The notes under the pieces: generated by a model
The model's input: the letters and a program-made list of their open reading frames with translations, nothing else
Database searches by the model: none
Told to the model about the DNA's origin: nothing
Made by a program: the position numbers and the translations under genes
Shown here: in pieces, positions 51,043 to 59,813 of the stretch
Layout of the letters: the number at the start of each line of letters is the position of its first letter
Numbering within the stretch: the first letter of the stretch is position 1
Assembly: GCF_049747295.1 (NCBI RefSeq)
Contig: NZ_JBMHJM010000001.1
Coordinates: 4,092,001-4,156,000, forward strand
DNA: 64,000 bases
Origin: Afipia sp049747295
GTDB lineage: Bacteria > Pseudomonadota > Alphaproteobacteria > Rhizobiales > Xanthobacteraceae
Direction of reading: 5' to 3'

Positions 51043-51189
51043 TTCAAGATCACCTCGCATCGTCGCCCCGTCCGTCATGGCGAAAACATGGCGGTGAGGT
51101 TGCGGGCGTAGTCTTATTGTTCCGGCCCGTGACGACCCCGTAACAGCAACCCGCGAGATTTCTCCCCGACAGAGCGATGGGAGAATCTG

Positions 51190-51930
51190 ATGTCGAACGA
51201 ATGCTCGCCGATGGCGGACAGGGTTGTGGCGCTTCACAAGACGACGAATCGCGAAGCGGGCGGCGTTGCTGCTGCCGGGCCGTGCGCTACGGTGCGCGGA
51301 GGCGTGTCGCGGGCTGCGCTTTATCTCGCGCATATTAATGGGCATCCTCAAGGATTGCCGCCGCCGCAACCAGTACCGGAGCGATCGGAGAAATCCTTCT
51401 GGTCTTCAGCGTTGGACTTCCTCGTAGAAGGCTTTGCGAACTGCGGCACACCGCTGTACCCCGTCGCGTATCTCGACGCCGGTGGGGCTCTGATCGAGGC
51501 GGACATCCCGGTGCGTGAGGCGAGCGCTGCGAATGAGCGGCGCAGAGCGTTGTTCCTTGTGCCGAATGGCGTGCAAAGGGCTGAAGACGGCAACCACGCG
51601 GTGAATGTCCTTGCGATGGCGGCGCAGACCTTTCTCGAATCCCCGTATCGCAATCCCACCAATCGAGGCCCTTCGAGTCGAGGTGTTGCTGATGGAACGC
51701 TGACCAGTTCGGACGCGCTCTCGCCGCGGGAGATCGAACGGCCAGCGCCATGGAATTGGCTGAGATCGTGCTGGGAGACCGTGATGAGCCTTCACGCGCA
51801 TATGCGGCGCGAGCGGGAGATCAGGAAGGCGATCGATGAATTGGCTGAACTCGACGACTTCAGCCTGAAGGACATCGGCATTCATCACCGGGACCAGATC
51901 GAACACGCCGTGAGGAACAGTGAACCATGA
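51190..51930 (+). CDS. Unknown N-terminal region fused to a DUF1127 tail
   Basis: The 246-residue protein has about 200 residues I do not recognise, then a C-terminal DUF1127 motif (REIRKAIDELAELDDFSLKD then IGIHHRDQIEHAV). DUF1127 usually occurs as a 45-70-residue protein implicated in RNA binding and phosphate or nitrogen regulation in alphaproteobacteria, so a fusion is unusual. GGGAG precedes the ATG. The stop overlaps the next small ORF by four bases. Confidence 0.75.
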   Translation: MSNECSPMADRVVALHKTTNREAGGVAAAGPCATVRGGVSRAALYLAHINGHPQGLPPPQPVPERSEKSFWSSALDFLVEGFANCGTPLYPVAYLDAGGALIEADIPVREASAANERRRALFLVPNGVQRAEDGNHAVNVLAMAAQTFLESPYRNPTNRGPSSRGVADGTLTSSDALSPREIERPAPWNWLRSCWETVMSLHAHMRREREIRKAIDELAELDDFSLKDIGIHHRDQIEHAVRNSEP

Positions 51931-52106
51931 TGGCTGATGTGATCAGCATTGCGGTCGTCGGAATGCATTTTAGCCGCGCTGCCGTCTCCAGCGGGGCGAT
52001 GTGGCGGATGATTTACCCCATTGGCAGGCATCTGTCGGTCGTGGGGTTCTGCGTTCTGCTGCAGATCAAGGCGCAGAACTTTCTGCTGAGCGCGTGCTGG
52101 ACCTGA
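51927..52106 (+). CDS. Small 59-residue protein overlapping the DUF1127 gene
   Basis: ATG 51927 overlaps the upstream TGA (ATGA), the usual sign of translational coupling. The product starts MMADVISIAVVGMHFSRAAV and has a hydrophobic stretch in the second half (LSVVGFCVLLQ). There is no recognised family. The overlap is the main support for its reality. Confidence 0.45.
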   Translation: MMADVISIAVVGMHFSRAAVSSGAMWRMIYPIGRHLSVVGFCVLLQIKAQNFLLSACWT

Positions 52107-52344
52107 CAGGCGCGCGCTCATGTACGGAGAGGGATGTCGCCTCCGATGGACAGCATCGGGGGCGACGTCGCCGTTTTGGCATATGACTTTTGTGAATTCT
52201 TTTTCGTATTTTTGCATTGGATGAACTGTGCGCCGTCGCGGCCGACGTGTGTTACCGCCGTAGCTGTTCTGCCCTCAAACTGAAATTCGCCCGCAATCCG
52301 GTTCGGTTGATTTGCTTGCTCCGAAATGAGGGAGCTTAAGCAAG
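52107..52344. other. Intergenic region before the flavin oxidoreductase
   Basis: No gene, repeat or terminator was identified. The promoter of the oxidoreductase should lie here; GAGGGAGCTTAAGCAAG is its ribosome site. Confidence 0.4.
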
Positions 52345-53694
52345 ATGAGCAATATCTTTGGCCGGCGGGCCGTTGTGATCGGCGCGGGGTTCAGTGGTCT
52401 GCCGGTGGCAGCGGTCCTGGCAAAGTATTTCGAGCAGGTCGTCATCCTGGAGCGCGACCAGCTGGACAATCATCCGGCATCGCGAGTGGGCACGCCGCAA
52501 GACCGGCATCCGCATCTTCTGCTCGCGGGCGGGCTCAATGCGCTCGACGAGATTTGTCCCGGCTACAGCAATGAACTGGAGTCCGCGGGGGCCGTAGCGA
52601 TCAGCCTCTGGCGGGACGCGCATTTCGAACGCGCGGATATCGGTGTGTTGCCGAAGCGCGATTTCGGCACTCCGGTTCTCCTGGCATCGCGGCCGCTGTT
52701 CGAGTTCGTCCTGCGGCGCAAAGTGCTGGCGATCGGCAATATCGAATTGCGCACGCAATGCAGGGTCATGTCCGTGCTGTCGTTCGATGGAGCGGTGCGG
52801 GGTGTCAGATTCGAGTCTGAATCGCACGCAGTGGAAACGCTCGAGGCTGATCTCGTCGTGGACGCCTCCGGTCGCGCGCGGCCTACGCTGGAGCTGCTCG
52901 ACGAACTGGACTACGACCGCCCGGACAACTCCGAGGTCGGGCCCGATATCACGTATTCGACTGTGGTCGTAAAGATTCCACCGCAAGCGGCGCCGCATGC
53001 GCAAATCGTGCGGACGTTCGCAAATCTGCCGGAGTCGGGCGTCAACGCCGCGATCGGACCGATCGAAGGCGGGGAGTCGATTGCATTCATTGTCACGCCC
53101 GTTGACGTTCCGCGTCCGAATACGTGGGAGGCGTATCTAGACTTGCTGCGCGGACTGATCACGCCGACGCTCTTTAACATTCTGCGTCAGGCCAAGACGC
53201 CGAAATGCATCGATCATTTCGGTTTCCCCACCAGCGTGTGGCGGCACTTCGAACAAATGTCGCGGTTGCCGCGCGGCATTCTTCCCGTTGGCGACTCGAT
53301 CTGCCGGTTCAATCCGACCTACGGCCAGGGCATGTCCGTCGCAGCTCAGGAAGCAAGACTGCTGCAGGACGTTTTGGCGAGCGCGACCGCCGAGCCGGAT
53401 CCGGTGGGCGCTATGCAGGCCGAATTCCTGGCACGCGTTGCCGCGATCTTGCAGACGCCCTGGGATATGTCGACGAACACCGACTTTGCTTTCCCCAAGA
53501 CGCGCGGACAACGGCCGGAGAATTTCGCAGACATGCAGGAATTCGATGCCGCGCTCTTCCGCGCGGCGGTTGTCGATCCGGTCGTCCAGCGTGCATTCGT
53601 GGATGTCGCGCAGCTTCTGCAGCCGGGCAGCATCCTGCAGGAGCCGGATATCAAGGAACGTATTGCGGCGGCGTCTGCCCGCGTATTTGCGTGA
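52345..53694 (+). CDS. FAD-dependent oxidoreductase (PHBH/halogenase-like fold)
   Basis: The 449-residue protein has an N-terminal FAD site (RRAVVIGAGFSGLPVAAVLA), a central DASGR motif in ADLVVDASGRARPTLELL and the late GD motif GILPVGDSICRFNPTYGQGM that closes the flavin site. This is the group-A flavin monooxygenase / geranylgeranyl-reductase fold. The Trp/Lys signature of flavin halogenases is not visible, so a hydroxylase, reductase or epoxidase acting on a hydrophobic substrate is more likely. No redox partner gene is adjacent. Confidence 0.88.
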   Translation: MSNIFGRRAVVIGAGFSGLPVAAVLAKYFEQVVILERDQLDNHPASRVGTPQDRHPHLLLAGGLNALDEICPGYSNELESAGAVAISLWRDAHFERADIGVLPKRDFGTPVLLASRPLFEFVLRRKVLAIGNIELRTQCRVMSVLSFDGAVRGVRFESESHAVETLEADLVVDASGRARPTLELLDELDYDRPDNSEVGPDITYSTVVVKIPPQAAPHAQIVRTFANLPESGVNAAIGPIEGGESIAFIVTPVDVPRPNTWEAYLDLLRGLITPTLFNILRQAKTPKCIDHFGFPTSVWRHFEQMSRLPRGILPVGDSICRFNPTYGQGMSVAAQEARLLQDVLASATAEPDPVGAMQAEFLARVAAILQTPWDMSTNTDFAFPKTRGQRPENFADMQEFDAALFRAAVVDPVVQRAFVDVAQLLQPGSILQEPDIKERIAAASARVFA

Positions 53695-53711
53695 ATGGTT
53701 CAAACAAGCAC

Positions 53712-53735
53712 GCACGCCGGTGACCGCCGGCGTGC
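53712..53735 (+). terminator. Weak hairpin after the flavin oxidoreductase
   Basis: GCACGCCGG pairs perfectly with CCGGCGTGC around TGACCG. There is no T run, so it may be a Rho-linked or mRNA-stabilising hairpin. Confidence 0.45.
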
Positions 53736-53767
53736 TCAATCCCGCTGCTCTTCACATGCGACGGTCT

Positions 53768-54022
53768 TCAATGAATTGTCGGTGATATGCCTTCACGAAG
53801 TTTGCGAAGGTCCAGCATAGTTTGCTGCGTGTCCTTCAATAGGGCACGCATATGTTTCGGTTCACCCATGAAACACCTGCGGATCGCGAGGCAGTTTCGT
53901 AACAGGCTTGGCCGCGCGGCAGTTGCGCGCTCGTGAGGCGGAATAGCATTGAGACGAGTCAGAAGATCGGCCATTTCAGCAAGGGCCTGCCACAAGTCGC
54001 CCTTCGCCTGTGACTCGCGCAT
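53768..54022 (-). CDS. Hypothetical 84-residue cytoplasmic protein
   Basis: The product begins MRESQAKGDLWQALAEMADL and is mostly helical and charged, with two cysteines in LLRNCLAIRRCFMG. No signal peptide or membrane segment is seen. The ribosome site is weak (AAGGCGTAACTCC). I do not recognise the family. It converges with the flavin oxidoreductase gene. Confidence 0.5.
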   Translation of the reverse strand: MRESQAKGDLWQALAEMADLLTRLNAIPPHERATAARPSLLRNCLAIRRCFMGEPKHMRALLKDTQQTMLDLRKLREGISPTIH

Positions 54023-54251
54023 TGGAGTTACGCCTTTCTCGAAAATTCCACCGCTGAGGGGCGTGGCGAAGTATTTTTTCGGAGTACTGGGTCATTTCTC
54101 GAAAAGGTCTTCGAACGTATCAAGCCGCTTCCGAATATTCCTGTGAGCTCTGTTTTGTGCAATTGCTTGCAGAGCCTTCAGCTAAACGAATCTCGAAACG
54201 TTACCGGCGAACGCGCTTGAAGTCACGCCCGCCGATAATACTAGCCAAAAA

Positions 54252-56228
54252 CTATGGAGTCACGATGTTGAACCAGAACTCGAAGTTATCGAGTGAGGAG
54301 ACGACATCGCGCAGCTTGGCTTGATCACCGCTGATCTTCACGCGGCCAGCGGAAATTGCATCATCGAGCTTGGTCTGCTGCAGGATGATGTTGTTCAGTG
54401 TATCCCGCGACAGCGTAATGGTCGCATCGACGTTGTCAGCCCTCTTGTTCGCGGTGTGGTTCAAAACGCCGTTCTCAAGTTCGACAAAGTAGCTACCGTC
54501 CTTCCCGAAATCGAAGTTTAGCTTGGCGTGAGCGTTTCCAGCCTTTTCGCTGTTCAGGCGAACGCCGAGATAGTCGAAGAACATCTCGACGGACATCGTG
54601 CGCACCGTGTCCGGACTTGCGGTGTTCGGTGTCGGCAGCTTGGCAACGCCATTCCGCAACTCCTGGGCGCCAGTCAGATAGAAGTTGCGCCACGGCCCAG
54701 ACTCGGCCTGGTAGCCCAACTGCTCAAGCGCATCGGCTTCGAGGTTCTTTGCCTCCTTATTGCTGGGATCGGCAAATACAACATGGTGAATGACCTGAGC
54801 CACCCAGCGATACTCGCCCTTATCATACGCGGCCTTGGCCTTGTTCAGAACCTCGCTCGGGCCACCCATGAACTCGACGTACTTCTTGCTCCCTTCGACC
54901 GGAGGCAACTGGTGCAGGGTGGCGGGATTGCCATCGAACCAGCCGAGATAGAGCACGTAGGTCGCCGCGACGTCGTGATAGACAGAGCCGTAATAGCCAC
55001 GGTTCGCCCAGACATTCGCGAGGCTGTCCGGCATCTTGAAGGCATCGGCGATCTCCCGCATCGTCATGCCTTGATTGACCATGCGAAGCGTCTCGTCGTT
55101 GATGAAGCGGTAGAGGTCTCGCTGGCTTCTCAGCAGCGCCGTTGTCTTGTCTTTACCCCAGGTTGGCCAGTGATGCTGGGCGAACAGGACCTCGATCTTG
55201 TCGCCCCACATCGTTAGCGCCTGGTTCAGGTACTTCGACCACGGAAGCGGCTCACGAATCTTGGCGCCGCGCAGCGAATACGTGTTGTGGAGCGTGTGAG
55301 TTGCGTCTTCGGCCGCCTCCATCGCTTTCTTTTCCTCGATGAACCACATCATTTCGGCCGGGGCTTCCGACCCCGGGGCCATGAGGAATTCGTAGGTCAG
55401 TCCGTCAATGTTTTCTTTTTGCCCTGTTTCCTTGATGATATTGGTGGGCGCAATAAGCGTCACTGTGCCTGCGGAAGTTGTGGTGCCGAGGCCGGCTCCG
55501 ACCTGACCCTTGGGATCGGGCTTCAGCAGATTACCGTACATGTAGCTTGCACGCCGGCTCATGGCCGTGCCGGCCATGACGTTTTCTGCCACAGCGGCTT
55601 CGAGGAAGCCTTCCGGTGCGTAGATCCTGACCTTGCCGGAGTTCACGTCGTCCTCGTTGGTCACGCCGCGCACGCCGCCGTAGTGGTCGACATGGCTGTG
55701 CGTATAGATCACAGCCTTGACGGGCTTCTTTGGCCGATTGGCGTAATAGAGATCGAGAGCAACCTTCGCGGTTTCTTGCGAGATCAACGGGTCGACGACT
55801 GTAATGCCCTCGCGGCCCTCAATGATGGTCATATTCGACAGGTCTTGGTTACGGACCTGGTAGATGCCGTCCGTCACCTCGAACAGACCAGAGATGTTGA
55901 TCAACCGGGATTGTCGCCACAGGCTCGGGTTGACGGTGTCCGGCGCGGTCTCGTCTTTGATAAAGCCGTATTGTTGTGGATTCCAGATCGTGTTGCCCGC
56001 GCTTCCCTTGATCACGTCCGATGGGAGAGGGGCGATGAAACCCTTTTTAGCGGCGTCGAAGTCGGAGGTGTCGTTGAACGGCAGCTGTTTGAGCAAGGCT
56101 GAATTCGCCTGCTTTGTTGCTTGAGCTGCGTCTTTGCGTGGATCTTGAATCTGTGCTGTAGCGGCCTGCACAAGACCGGCGGTTACAATTCCGAGGATCG
56201 ATAGTTTAGCGAAGGAAACGCGAGACAT
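54252..56228 (-). CDS. Secreted alkyl/aryl-sulfatase, metallo-beta-lactamase fold (SdsA1-like)
   Basis: This 658-residue protein has a signal peptide (ending ATAQ near residue 26), the metal motif YTHSHVDHYGG (H177, H179, D181, H182), an acidic block EAAEDATHTLHNTYSLRGAK, a dimerisation region and a C-terminal SCP2-like domain (from about residue 530) that binds the alkyl chain. Family enzymes hydrolyse alkyl sulfates such as SDS, releasing sulfate and alcohol. The gene has its own leader. With the possible sulfonate cluster it hints at organosulfur use, though the two are 38 kb apart. Confidence 0.93.
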   Translation of the reverse strand: MSRVSFAKLSILGIVTAGLVQAATAQIQDPRKDAAQATKQANSALLKQLPFNDTSDFDAAKKGFIAPLPSDVIKGSAGNTIWNPQQYGFIKDETAPDTVNPSLWRQSRLINISGLFEVTDGIYQVRNQDLSNMTIIEGREGITVVDPLISQETAKVALDLYYANRPKKPVKAVIYTHSHVDHYGGVRGVTNEDDVNSGKVRIYAPEGFLEAAVAENVMAGTAMSRRASYMYGNLLKPDPKGQVGAGLGTTTSAGTVTLIAPTNIIKETGQKENIDGLTYEFLMAPGSEAPAEMMWFIEEKKAMEAAEDATHTLHNTYSLRGAKIREPLPWSKYLNQALTMWGDKIEVLFAQHHWPTWGKDKTTALLRSQRDLYRFINDETLRMVNQGMTMREIADAFKMPDSLANVWANRGYYGSVYHDVAATYVLYLGWFDGNPATLHQLPPVEGSKKYVEFMGGPSEVLNKAKAAYDKGEYRWVAQVIHHVVFADPSNKEAKNLEADALEQLGYQAESGPWRNFYLTGAQELRNGVAKLPTPNTASPDTVRTMSVEMFFDYLGVRLNSEKAGNAHAKLNFDFGKDGSYFVELENGVLNHTANKRADNVDATITLSRDTLNNIILQQTKLDDAISAGRVKISGDQAKLRDVVSSLDNFEFWFNIVTP

Positions 56229-56676
56229 AGTTCACTCCCTTGCTTACTGATCGCGATTGATTTGTCACCTCTTGCGCCTGAGACGTAGGTCCAAAACATC
56301 GCTTAAAAGCATTTGTTCCGCGAAGTTGAAATCAACATTTTTGGGGGCGAGATGTCGCACGGAAGAGTCAAACTAACAAAATTGACTTAGGCAAAAGGCT
56401 CGTCGCCTGCTTGCGTTCAACGCCAAAAGGCATAAGACAAAGCTGCCCGGCGACGTGCGGCCACCAGGCATGAGAGTCTTCAATCTGTTCGTTCGATGTA
56501 AGGGGCGTTGTTAGCGCAGATCGGCGTCGAGACAGACCTGGCCTTCGGTACCGAGCGCGGCAAAAGCTTTCAGCGCCGGACCATAGTATGTACGGAAAAC
56601 ATGGCGCGAAGAAACTGCTGGCGCAGGCCTCGGCGCTATTGCCGGCGTAGCGCGCCGAACCCAACGTTGGCCCCCG
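56229..56676. other. 448-base region with a gene relic
   Basis: Upstream region of the sulfatase gene. It holds the methyltransferase-like fragment at 56511-56603 on the minus strand; nothing else is convincing. Confidence 0.4.
56511..56603 (-). pseudogene. C-terminal relic of a SAM-dependent methyltransferase
   Basis: The minus-strand reading HVFRTYYGPALKAFAALG continuing to DADLR-stop matches the usual end of a class I methyltransferase family ('FRTYYGPT-x-AF-x-AL...DL'). Upstream sequence in this frame does not continue the family, so only about 30 codons survive. It probably marks an old deletion or rearrangement junction beside the DUF488 gene. Confidence 0.4.
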
Positions 56677-57036
56677 TCACTTCTTGGCCTTCTGTTTTTC
56701 AAGAAAGCTCGCGAGCACCACGGCATGATTGATCGCCGGATCATGTGCCGCATAAAGCAGCGTGCTGTTTCGCGATCCAATCCTTTGCAGGAGTTCGGGA
56801 ACAACAGGATTGTGCTTCAATTCGTGGAGGTAACGCGTTTTGAATTCGGTAAACCGGTCTTCGCGATGATCGAACCATTTTCGGAGCTCTGGCGTCGGCG
56901 CAATCTCCTTGCACCATTGGTCGAGTGCAGCTGCTTCCTTGCGGACGCCCCGAGGCCACAGCCGGTCGACCAGGATGCGAAGTCCATCACCGGTGGCGGG
57001 CTTCTCGTAGATTCGTTTGGTTTTGATCGAACTCAT
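56677..57036 (-). CDS. DUF488 family protein
   Basis: The 119-residue product has the family pattern KTKRIYEKPATGDGLRILVD, RLWPRGVRKEAA, then ELRKWFDHREDRFTEFKTRY and STLLYAAHDPAINHAVVLAS. DUF488 (YeaO-like) proteins are small and cytoplasmic, with no settled function. ATG 57036 fits the family start; the frame stays open to 57291 but that extension lacks family character. Confidence 0.85.
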   Translation of the reverse strand: MSSIKTKRIYEKPATGDGLRILVDRLWPRGVRKEAAALDQWCKEIAPTPELRKWFDHREDRFTEFKTRYLHELKHNPVVPELLQRIGSRNSTLLYAAHDPAINHAVVLASFLEKQKAKK

Positions 57037-57461
57037 CGAACTGCAGCGCTCCAATGATTCAAGCGGCAGCAGGTCTGCCTCCTGCGAGCCCGCCGCTTCT
57101 TCAATGTCCTGACCGCGAGCGACCACGGCCGTTCCAATTGTTGCAAGGATTTCTTCGGCAAACCAGCCATTCTCTGTGAGCGGATGGAGATATTTTGTTT
57201 TACCCGATGACCGCGCTGATAACGATCGGACTCCGGGCCTCGCAGCGGCTGCCGACTTGACGCGGGCCGATTTGCGGCAAATCCGGGTCAAATCCCGTCG
57301 CGCCGATCAAATATATCGTGTCACGATACTTCGACCGAAATCGAAGCAATCGAAGGAAACCGGCGCCTAGACTTGGCGTTGTTCACGATGTCGGTCTCGG
57401 CGTTGCCCGGTTGATGTTTGCACAAACGTCCACCGTTTCGCTTGAAGTGTCAGGAGCGCGA
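57037..57461. other. 425-base divergent promoter region
   Basis: It lies between the DUF488 gene and the alpha/beta hydrolase. The minus frame is open to 57291 with somewhat coding-like text (ENGWFAEEILATIGTAVV), so a lost or extended N-terminus cannot be excluded; no start signal supports it. Confidence 0.4.
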
Positions 57462-58454
57462 ATGACGGATTTCTCAAAGGCGCCGCAACTCGATCCGCAT
57501 GAGCAACATTTTCGTATTCCGGGGCCGCGCGAGGGATTGTCGCTGTTTCTCCGGTTTCTGCCCGCCGCGACAACGGAGTTTCATCCGCGCCGTGCGGTGC
57601 TCTACGTTCACGGCGCGACATTTCCGTCTGCGCTGTCGGTGGCGCACCGGTTCGATGGAAAGTCATGGCGTGATGCGCTGAATGAGGCGGGTTTCGACGT
57701 CTGGGGTCTCGATTTCTATGGTTTTGGGCACTCCGATCGCTATCCGGAGATGAGCCAACCGGCGGCGGACTCCGGTCCGCTCTGCGTCGCGACGGATGCT
57801 TCGGAACAATTGGGCGCGGCAGTTCGATTCATCTTGGGTCATCAGAACTTGAAGGCGCTGTCACTCGTGTCGCACTCATGGGGATCGATGCCCACTTGCC
57901 TGTTTGCCGGCAACCATCCGGCGCTGGTCGACCGGCTTGTCTTGTTTGCGCCGATCGCGCGGCGCGAACCGCGACGTTACGAGCAGCCACCGGCTTTTCC
58001 TGCCTGGCGCGTTGTGACGGTTGAGGACCAATGGAACCGGTTCGTCGAAGACGTTCCGGCGCACGAACAGCCGGTTCTCTCGCGCGTTCACTTCGATGAA
58101 TGGGGGCCGCGTTATCTCGACAGCGATCCGGAGAGCCGCTCGCGCGATCCCGCCGGAGTGAAGACGCCGCTTGGGCCCTTCAGCGAAATCATCAAGGCCT
58201 GGCATGGCCAGCTTGCTTATGACCCCGCGGCCGTGCGCGCCCCTGTCGTCATTATTCGCGGCGAATGGGACGGGCTGATCCCGGACGCCGACGCGCGCTG
58301 GCTGTTTGATGCCTTAAAGCATGCGCCCGTGAAGCGGGACATCAAGATCGGCCGCGGCACGCATTTGATGCATCTGGAGACGATGCGGTTTGCGCTGTGG
58401 CGCGAATGTGCCGAATTTTTGCGCGGGGAAGACGCCGCGCCGATACCTGTCTGA
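57462..58454 (+). CDS. Alpha/beta hydrolase
   Basis: The 330-residue protein has the oxyanion block LYVHGATF, nucleophile elbow LVSHSWGSM (S139), acid in RGEWDGLIPD and a C-terminal His in IGRGTHLMHLE, so the triad is complete. No signal peptide is visible. CAGGAGCGCGA precedes ATG 57462; the longer in-frame reading was rejected. A tandem ABM-domain protein follows after 35 bases, suggesting a two-gene unit acting on one small molecule. Confidence 0.9.
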   Translation: MTDFSKAPQLDPHEQHFRIPGPREGLSLFLRFLPAATTEFHPRRAVLYVHGATFPSALSVAHRFDGKSWRDALNEAGFDVWGLDFYGFGHSDRYPEMSQPAADSGPLCVATDASEQLGAAVRFILGHQNLKALSLVSHSWGSMPTCLFAGNHPALVDRLVLFAPIARREPRRYEQPPAFPAWRVVTVEDQWNRFVEDVPAHEQPVLSRVHFDEWGPRYLDSDPESRSRDPAGVKTPLGPFSEIIKAWHGQLAYDPAAVRAPVVIIRGEWDGLIPDADARWLFDALKHAPVKRDIKIGRGTHLMHLETMRFALWRECAEFLRGEDAAPIPV

Positions 58455-58489
58455 ACAGCAGCTGCCTAACAGCAAGATGGAGCCGGACC

Positions 58490-59221
58490 ATGTTCTCTGT
58501 AATCTTTGAAGTGCTTCCCAACGAAGGCAAGAAAGACGCGTATCTCGATCTGGCCAAGCACCTCAAACCTATCCTGGAGTCGATCGACGGTTTCGTCGAC
58601 AATGAGCGCTTCGAGAGCAAACTGCAGCCCGGGTGGGTGCTGTCCCATTCAACCTGGCGTGACGAAAAATCGGTGATCCGCTGGCGCACCAACGGCGAAC
58701 ATCACGCGATTCAGGAAAAAGGCCGCTTCAAGATATTCCAGGACTATCACTTACGCGTGGGGGACGTGACCTCTGACACCAATCCTCCGGCCGCCGCCCC
58801 GGTGCATGAGCGCCGCTTCGACGAGACCGAGGTGGGAGCAGCGAAGGTCGTCACGTTCACGGAGATCACGCCAGCGAAGGGTACCGAGTTTGCGGCCCAA
58901 TTCGATCTGTTGCCGAGCCATCTCGGACTCGACACCAACAGCAAGGCTGTTGCCGAACACGAGGTCTACACCAGCATTTACAATCCGGGGAAGCTGGCGC
59001 TGCTCGTGGCATGGACCGACCCGAAGGCGGCCGAGGCCTGGTCGCCAAGAAAGATCGACGGCACGGCCGAACTGCGCCACCGCAAGGTGCGGGTCGTGCG
59101 TGACTATGGCCGGTTCGATCGCCGGGAAGCGCCGCAGTTCTATCCGGATGCCCAAGGTGGTGAGACCAAGCACGCCGCGGCGAAGGGCACCGCGAACAAG
59201 CAGCCGGCGCCAGCGCACTGA
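58490..59221 (+). CDS. Protein with tandem antibiotic-biosynthesis-monooxygenase-like domains
   Basis: The first 95 residues are an ABM ferredoxin-like domain (MFSVIFEVLPNEGKKDAYLD, then ESIDGFVDNERFESKLQPGW, HSTWRDEKSVIRWR). The middle part (about 115-215) repeats the pattern (AKVVTFTEITPAKGTEFAAQ, LALLVAWTDPKAAEAW), and the tail is basic and Ala-rich. ABM proteins are cofactor-free oxygenases or heme-degrading enzymes. GGAG precedes ATG 58490. Paired with the hydrolase upstream. Confidence 0.82.
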   Translation: MFSVIFEVLPNEGKKDAYLDLAKHLKPILESIDGFVDNERFESKLQPGWVLSHSTWRDEKSVIRWRTNGEHHAIQEKGRFKIFQDYHLRVGDVTSDTNPPAAAPVHERRFDETEVGAAKVVTFTEITPAKGTEFAAQFDLLPSHLGLDTNSKAVAEHEVYTSIYNPGKLALLVAWTDPKAAEAWSPRKIDGTAELRHRKVRVVRDYGRFDRREAPQFYPDAQGGETKHAAAKGTANKQPAPAH

Positions 59222-59240
59222 GGGGAGACGTCCGCGCCGG

Positions 59241-59268
59241 AGGGGGCTGGCCGGAATCCGGCCTCCCT
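59241..59268. terminator. Hairpin between convergent genes
   Basis: AGGGGGCTGGCCGG pairs with CCGGCCTCCCT around AAT, between the ABM gene and the convergent hypothetical gene. The stem is strong but there is no T run. Confidence 0.45.
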
Positions 59269-59269
59269 A

Positions 59270-59530
59270 TCAAGCCTTCACCCGGTGCACCTCGGTCGTT
59301 CCGGGCTCGTCGGGTAATTCGCGGACCTCAAAATTGGCGCCCAGATCGGTGTGCAGGCATTGTGACGGCGTCGCAGCCTCATCGTTGTGAGTCTCGCGAC
59401 CTAAGGAGGGATATGCCGCTTCCATCAACTTTGCCTCGAACACTTGACGATCGTTGACCGGCATCCCGTCGCAAATGCTGAGGATGTAATCGCGATAGGG
59501 CTGGCTGGTCGCTTCACGTTCCTTGGTCAT
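59270..59530 (-). CDS. Hypothetical 86-residue acidic protein
   Basis: The product begins MTKEREATSQPYRDYILSIC and contains DGMPVNDRQVFEAKLMEAAY. It is soluble and acidic, with no membrane segment. The start is poorly supported (weak ribosome site). It resembles small lineage-specific proteins but I do not recognise a family. Confidence 0.5.
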   Translation of the reverse strand: MTKEREATSQPYRDYILSICDGMPVNDRQVFEAKLMEAAYPSLGRETHNDEAATPSQCLHTDLGANFEVRELPDEPGTTEVHRVKA

Positions 59531-59813
59531 TCAGGCTCGAATCCATTTTGTCGCGGGTTTCCTCTCTTTATCCGGCCCGAGCTCGGCGATCATCAATTGA
59601 TCGAAGGGCTCGGGAAATCGATCGGTCGGTCTTCGATAGACCCTGTGGGATTTCGGCGCGTTTGGCACGCCTGTGGGCGGCGAAAGGCCGGTAAAGAACC
59701 TTCGGGCCGCAAAATCGCCTTCAAAAGGGCTGACTGATTACCGTTAGTTGCGTATCTTGGAATCCAGCCCCGTTGCGGGGCCGCATGCAGTTTGGGGAAC
59801 CTCCAGCAAGGGC

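Noticed and set aside
57037..57291. N-terminal extension of the DUF488 protein
   Set aside because: DUF488 proteins normally start where ATG 57036 lies, and the extension has no start signal; kept only as a note.
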